A stretch of 5,772 nucleotides of DNA, taken from Oscillospiraceae bacterium. GTDB taxonomy: Bacteria; Bacillota; Clostridia; Oscillospirales; Ruminococcaceae. The DNA is taken from contig DPBR01000003.1 in NCBI GenBank assembly GCA_003516865.1, forward strand, positions 26,425 to 32,196, given 5' to 3'. Position numbers and translations under genes: made by a program. Below are positions 5,254-5,772 of the stretch, in pieces (the first letter of the stretch is position 1; every line of letters starts with the position of its first letter). The notes below the pieces were generated by a model that was not told where the DNA came from, searched no databases, and saw nothing but the letters and a program-made list of their open reading frames with translations.

Positions 5254-5282
5254 TATTTTGCCGTTTTCGCTCGAAAAAATGC
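5254..5282 (-). promoter_or_regulatory. Candidate sigma-G (forespore) promoter for the spoVA operon
   Basis: On the minus strand GCATT (5278-5282) is followed by a 17-nt spacer and CAAAATA (5254-5260). Against the B. subtilis sigma-G consensus (roughly GHATR and CATWHTA) the matches are four of five and six of seven. The start would fall near 5247, about 24 nt before the spoVAC ATG and upstream of its ribosome binding site. B. subtilis spoVA is sigma-G dependent, so location and biology agree; the assignment is by eye in AT-rich DNA. Confidence 0.45.
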
Positions 5283-5316
5283 GCTTTTTTTACAGCCAAA
5301 TTTATGAAATTAACGC

Positions 5317-5341
5317 AAAAATCCCCGCCAAAAAGACGGGG
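5317..5341 (-). terminator. Intrinsic terminator of the methyltransferase gene
   Basis: On the minus strand CCCCGTC pairs with GGCGGGG (7 bp, one G-T pair) around a TTTTT loop, and ATTTTT follows. It lies about 25 nt after the methyltransferase stop and separates that gene from the spoVA operon. Confidence 0.85.
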
Positions 5342-5365
5342 ACTTCACCTTGTGAAAATATTTCG

Positions 5366-5772
5366 TTACTTCTTAACCCTAAGTTCCGCAATCGCCGCGT
5401 AATGTCGGATATCGAACTCATTCGGCGCGTTTTCTTCAAGCATTTTCATATGCTCGCGCTCCCACGAGGCGATTTCCTCCGGCGTAAGCGAAGCTCCCAC
5501 TCCTCGGCAGGCTTTCATTCGCCCGTTCCAGCTTTCCCGCGTGAAATGCACGTCAAGATTGTATTCCTCGTGGTAAACAAGCTCGAAATACCTGCCGTAA
5601 CATTCGGGTGTCGCAATCGCGTGAGCCGTTTCTCCTGCGCCGCTCCACTTCGGGCTGTATTTCAGCACAAGCTGTTCGCTTGCGAACGCTATCTTGTCCT
5701 CGAACGGCAGCCACGCCATACACATAACCAGAAATCGTCCGTTTGGCTTCAGCATTTTGCACAAAATCGGCG
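5366..5772 (-). CDS. Class I SAM-dependent methyltransferase, C-terminal part (cut by window edge)
   Basis: About 135 residues are visible, open to the right edge, so the N-terminal SAM-binding half is missing. The visible start, PILCKMLKPNGRFLVMCMAWLPFED, fits the strand that follows the 'LKPGG' motif (motif III region) of Rossmann-fold methyltransferases. The rest (KYSPKWSGAGETAHAIATPECYGRYFE, FTRESWNGRMKACRGVGASLTPEEIASWEREH) matches a pattern I know from small bacterial and archaeal class I methyltransferases annotated only by fold. The substrate is unknown. The internal TTG and ATG codons near the edge are not taken as starts because they fall after the SAM-binding core. It has its own terminator and is probably unrelated in transcription to spoVA. 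Confidence 0.82.
   Translation of the reverse strand, partial: PILCKMLKPNGRFLVMCMAWLPFEDKIAFASEQLVLKYSPKWSGAGETAHAIATPECYGRYFELVYHEEYNLDVHFTRESWNGRMKACRGVGASLTPEEIASWEREHMKMLEENAPNEFDIRHYAAIAELRVKK

Overview
The window reads as a piece of chromosome from an endospore-forming Clostridia-type Firmicute. The evidence is a spoVAC-spoVAD-spoVAEb gene set, strong AGGAGG-type ribosome binding sites, consensus SigA promoters with 17-nt spacers, and compact operons. Base composition is moderate, with AT-rich intergenic DNA. The genus cannot be fixed from the sequence alone.

Left part (1-1130, minus strand): a Nudix hydrolase gene followed 63 nt downstream by the 5' part of a SecA-like ATPase gene that runs off the left edge. 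The ATPase starts with TTG and lacks part of the usual N-terminus. Both genes are probably driven by a near-consensus SigA promoter at 1175-1203. A second, perfect-consensus SigA promoter (1206-1234) fires the other way, and the two -35 boxes are only 2 bp apart. It drives a plus-strand operon: a HAD phosphatase of the phosphoglycolate phosphatase type, a VOC/glyoxalase-fold protein and a small membrane protein (1274-2603).

Right part (2907-5223, minus strand): the spoVA operon, encoding the forespore inner-membrane channel that moves dipicolinic acid (DPA). The order of transcription is spoVAC, spoVAD, then a 0.47-kb non-coding gap, then spoVAEb. A plausible forespore sigma-G promoter precedes spoVAC and a hairpin terminator follows spoVAEb. 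The window ends with the C-terminal part of a class I SAM-dependent methyltransferase, which has its own terminator before spoVAC.

The most unusual content is two tandem arrays on either side of spoVAEb, both with a period of exactly 42 bp. Array 2 (3351-3763) has about 9.8 copies with no indels. It begins 1 nt after the spoVAD stop codon and so lies inside the spoVA operon. Array 1 (2722-2866) has about 3.5 copies of a different sequence and lies in the convergent gap beyond the spoVAEb terminator. Neither has CRISPR-type spacers and neither looks like a real protein gene. Differences between copies of array 2 are mostly transitions at CpG sites. Their function, if any, is unknown; they are the best candidates here for something undescribed.
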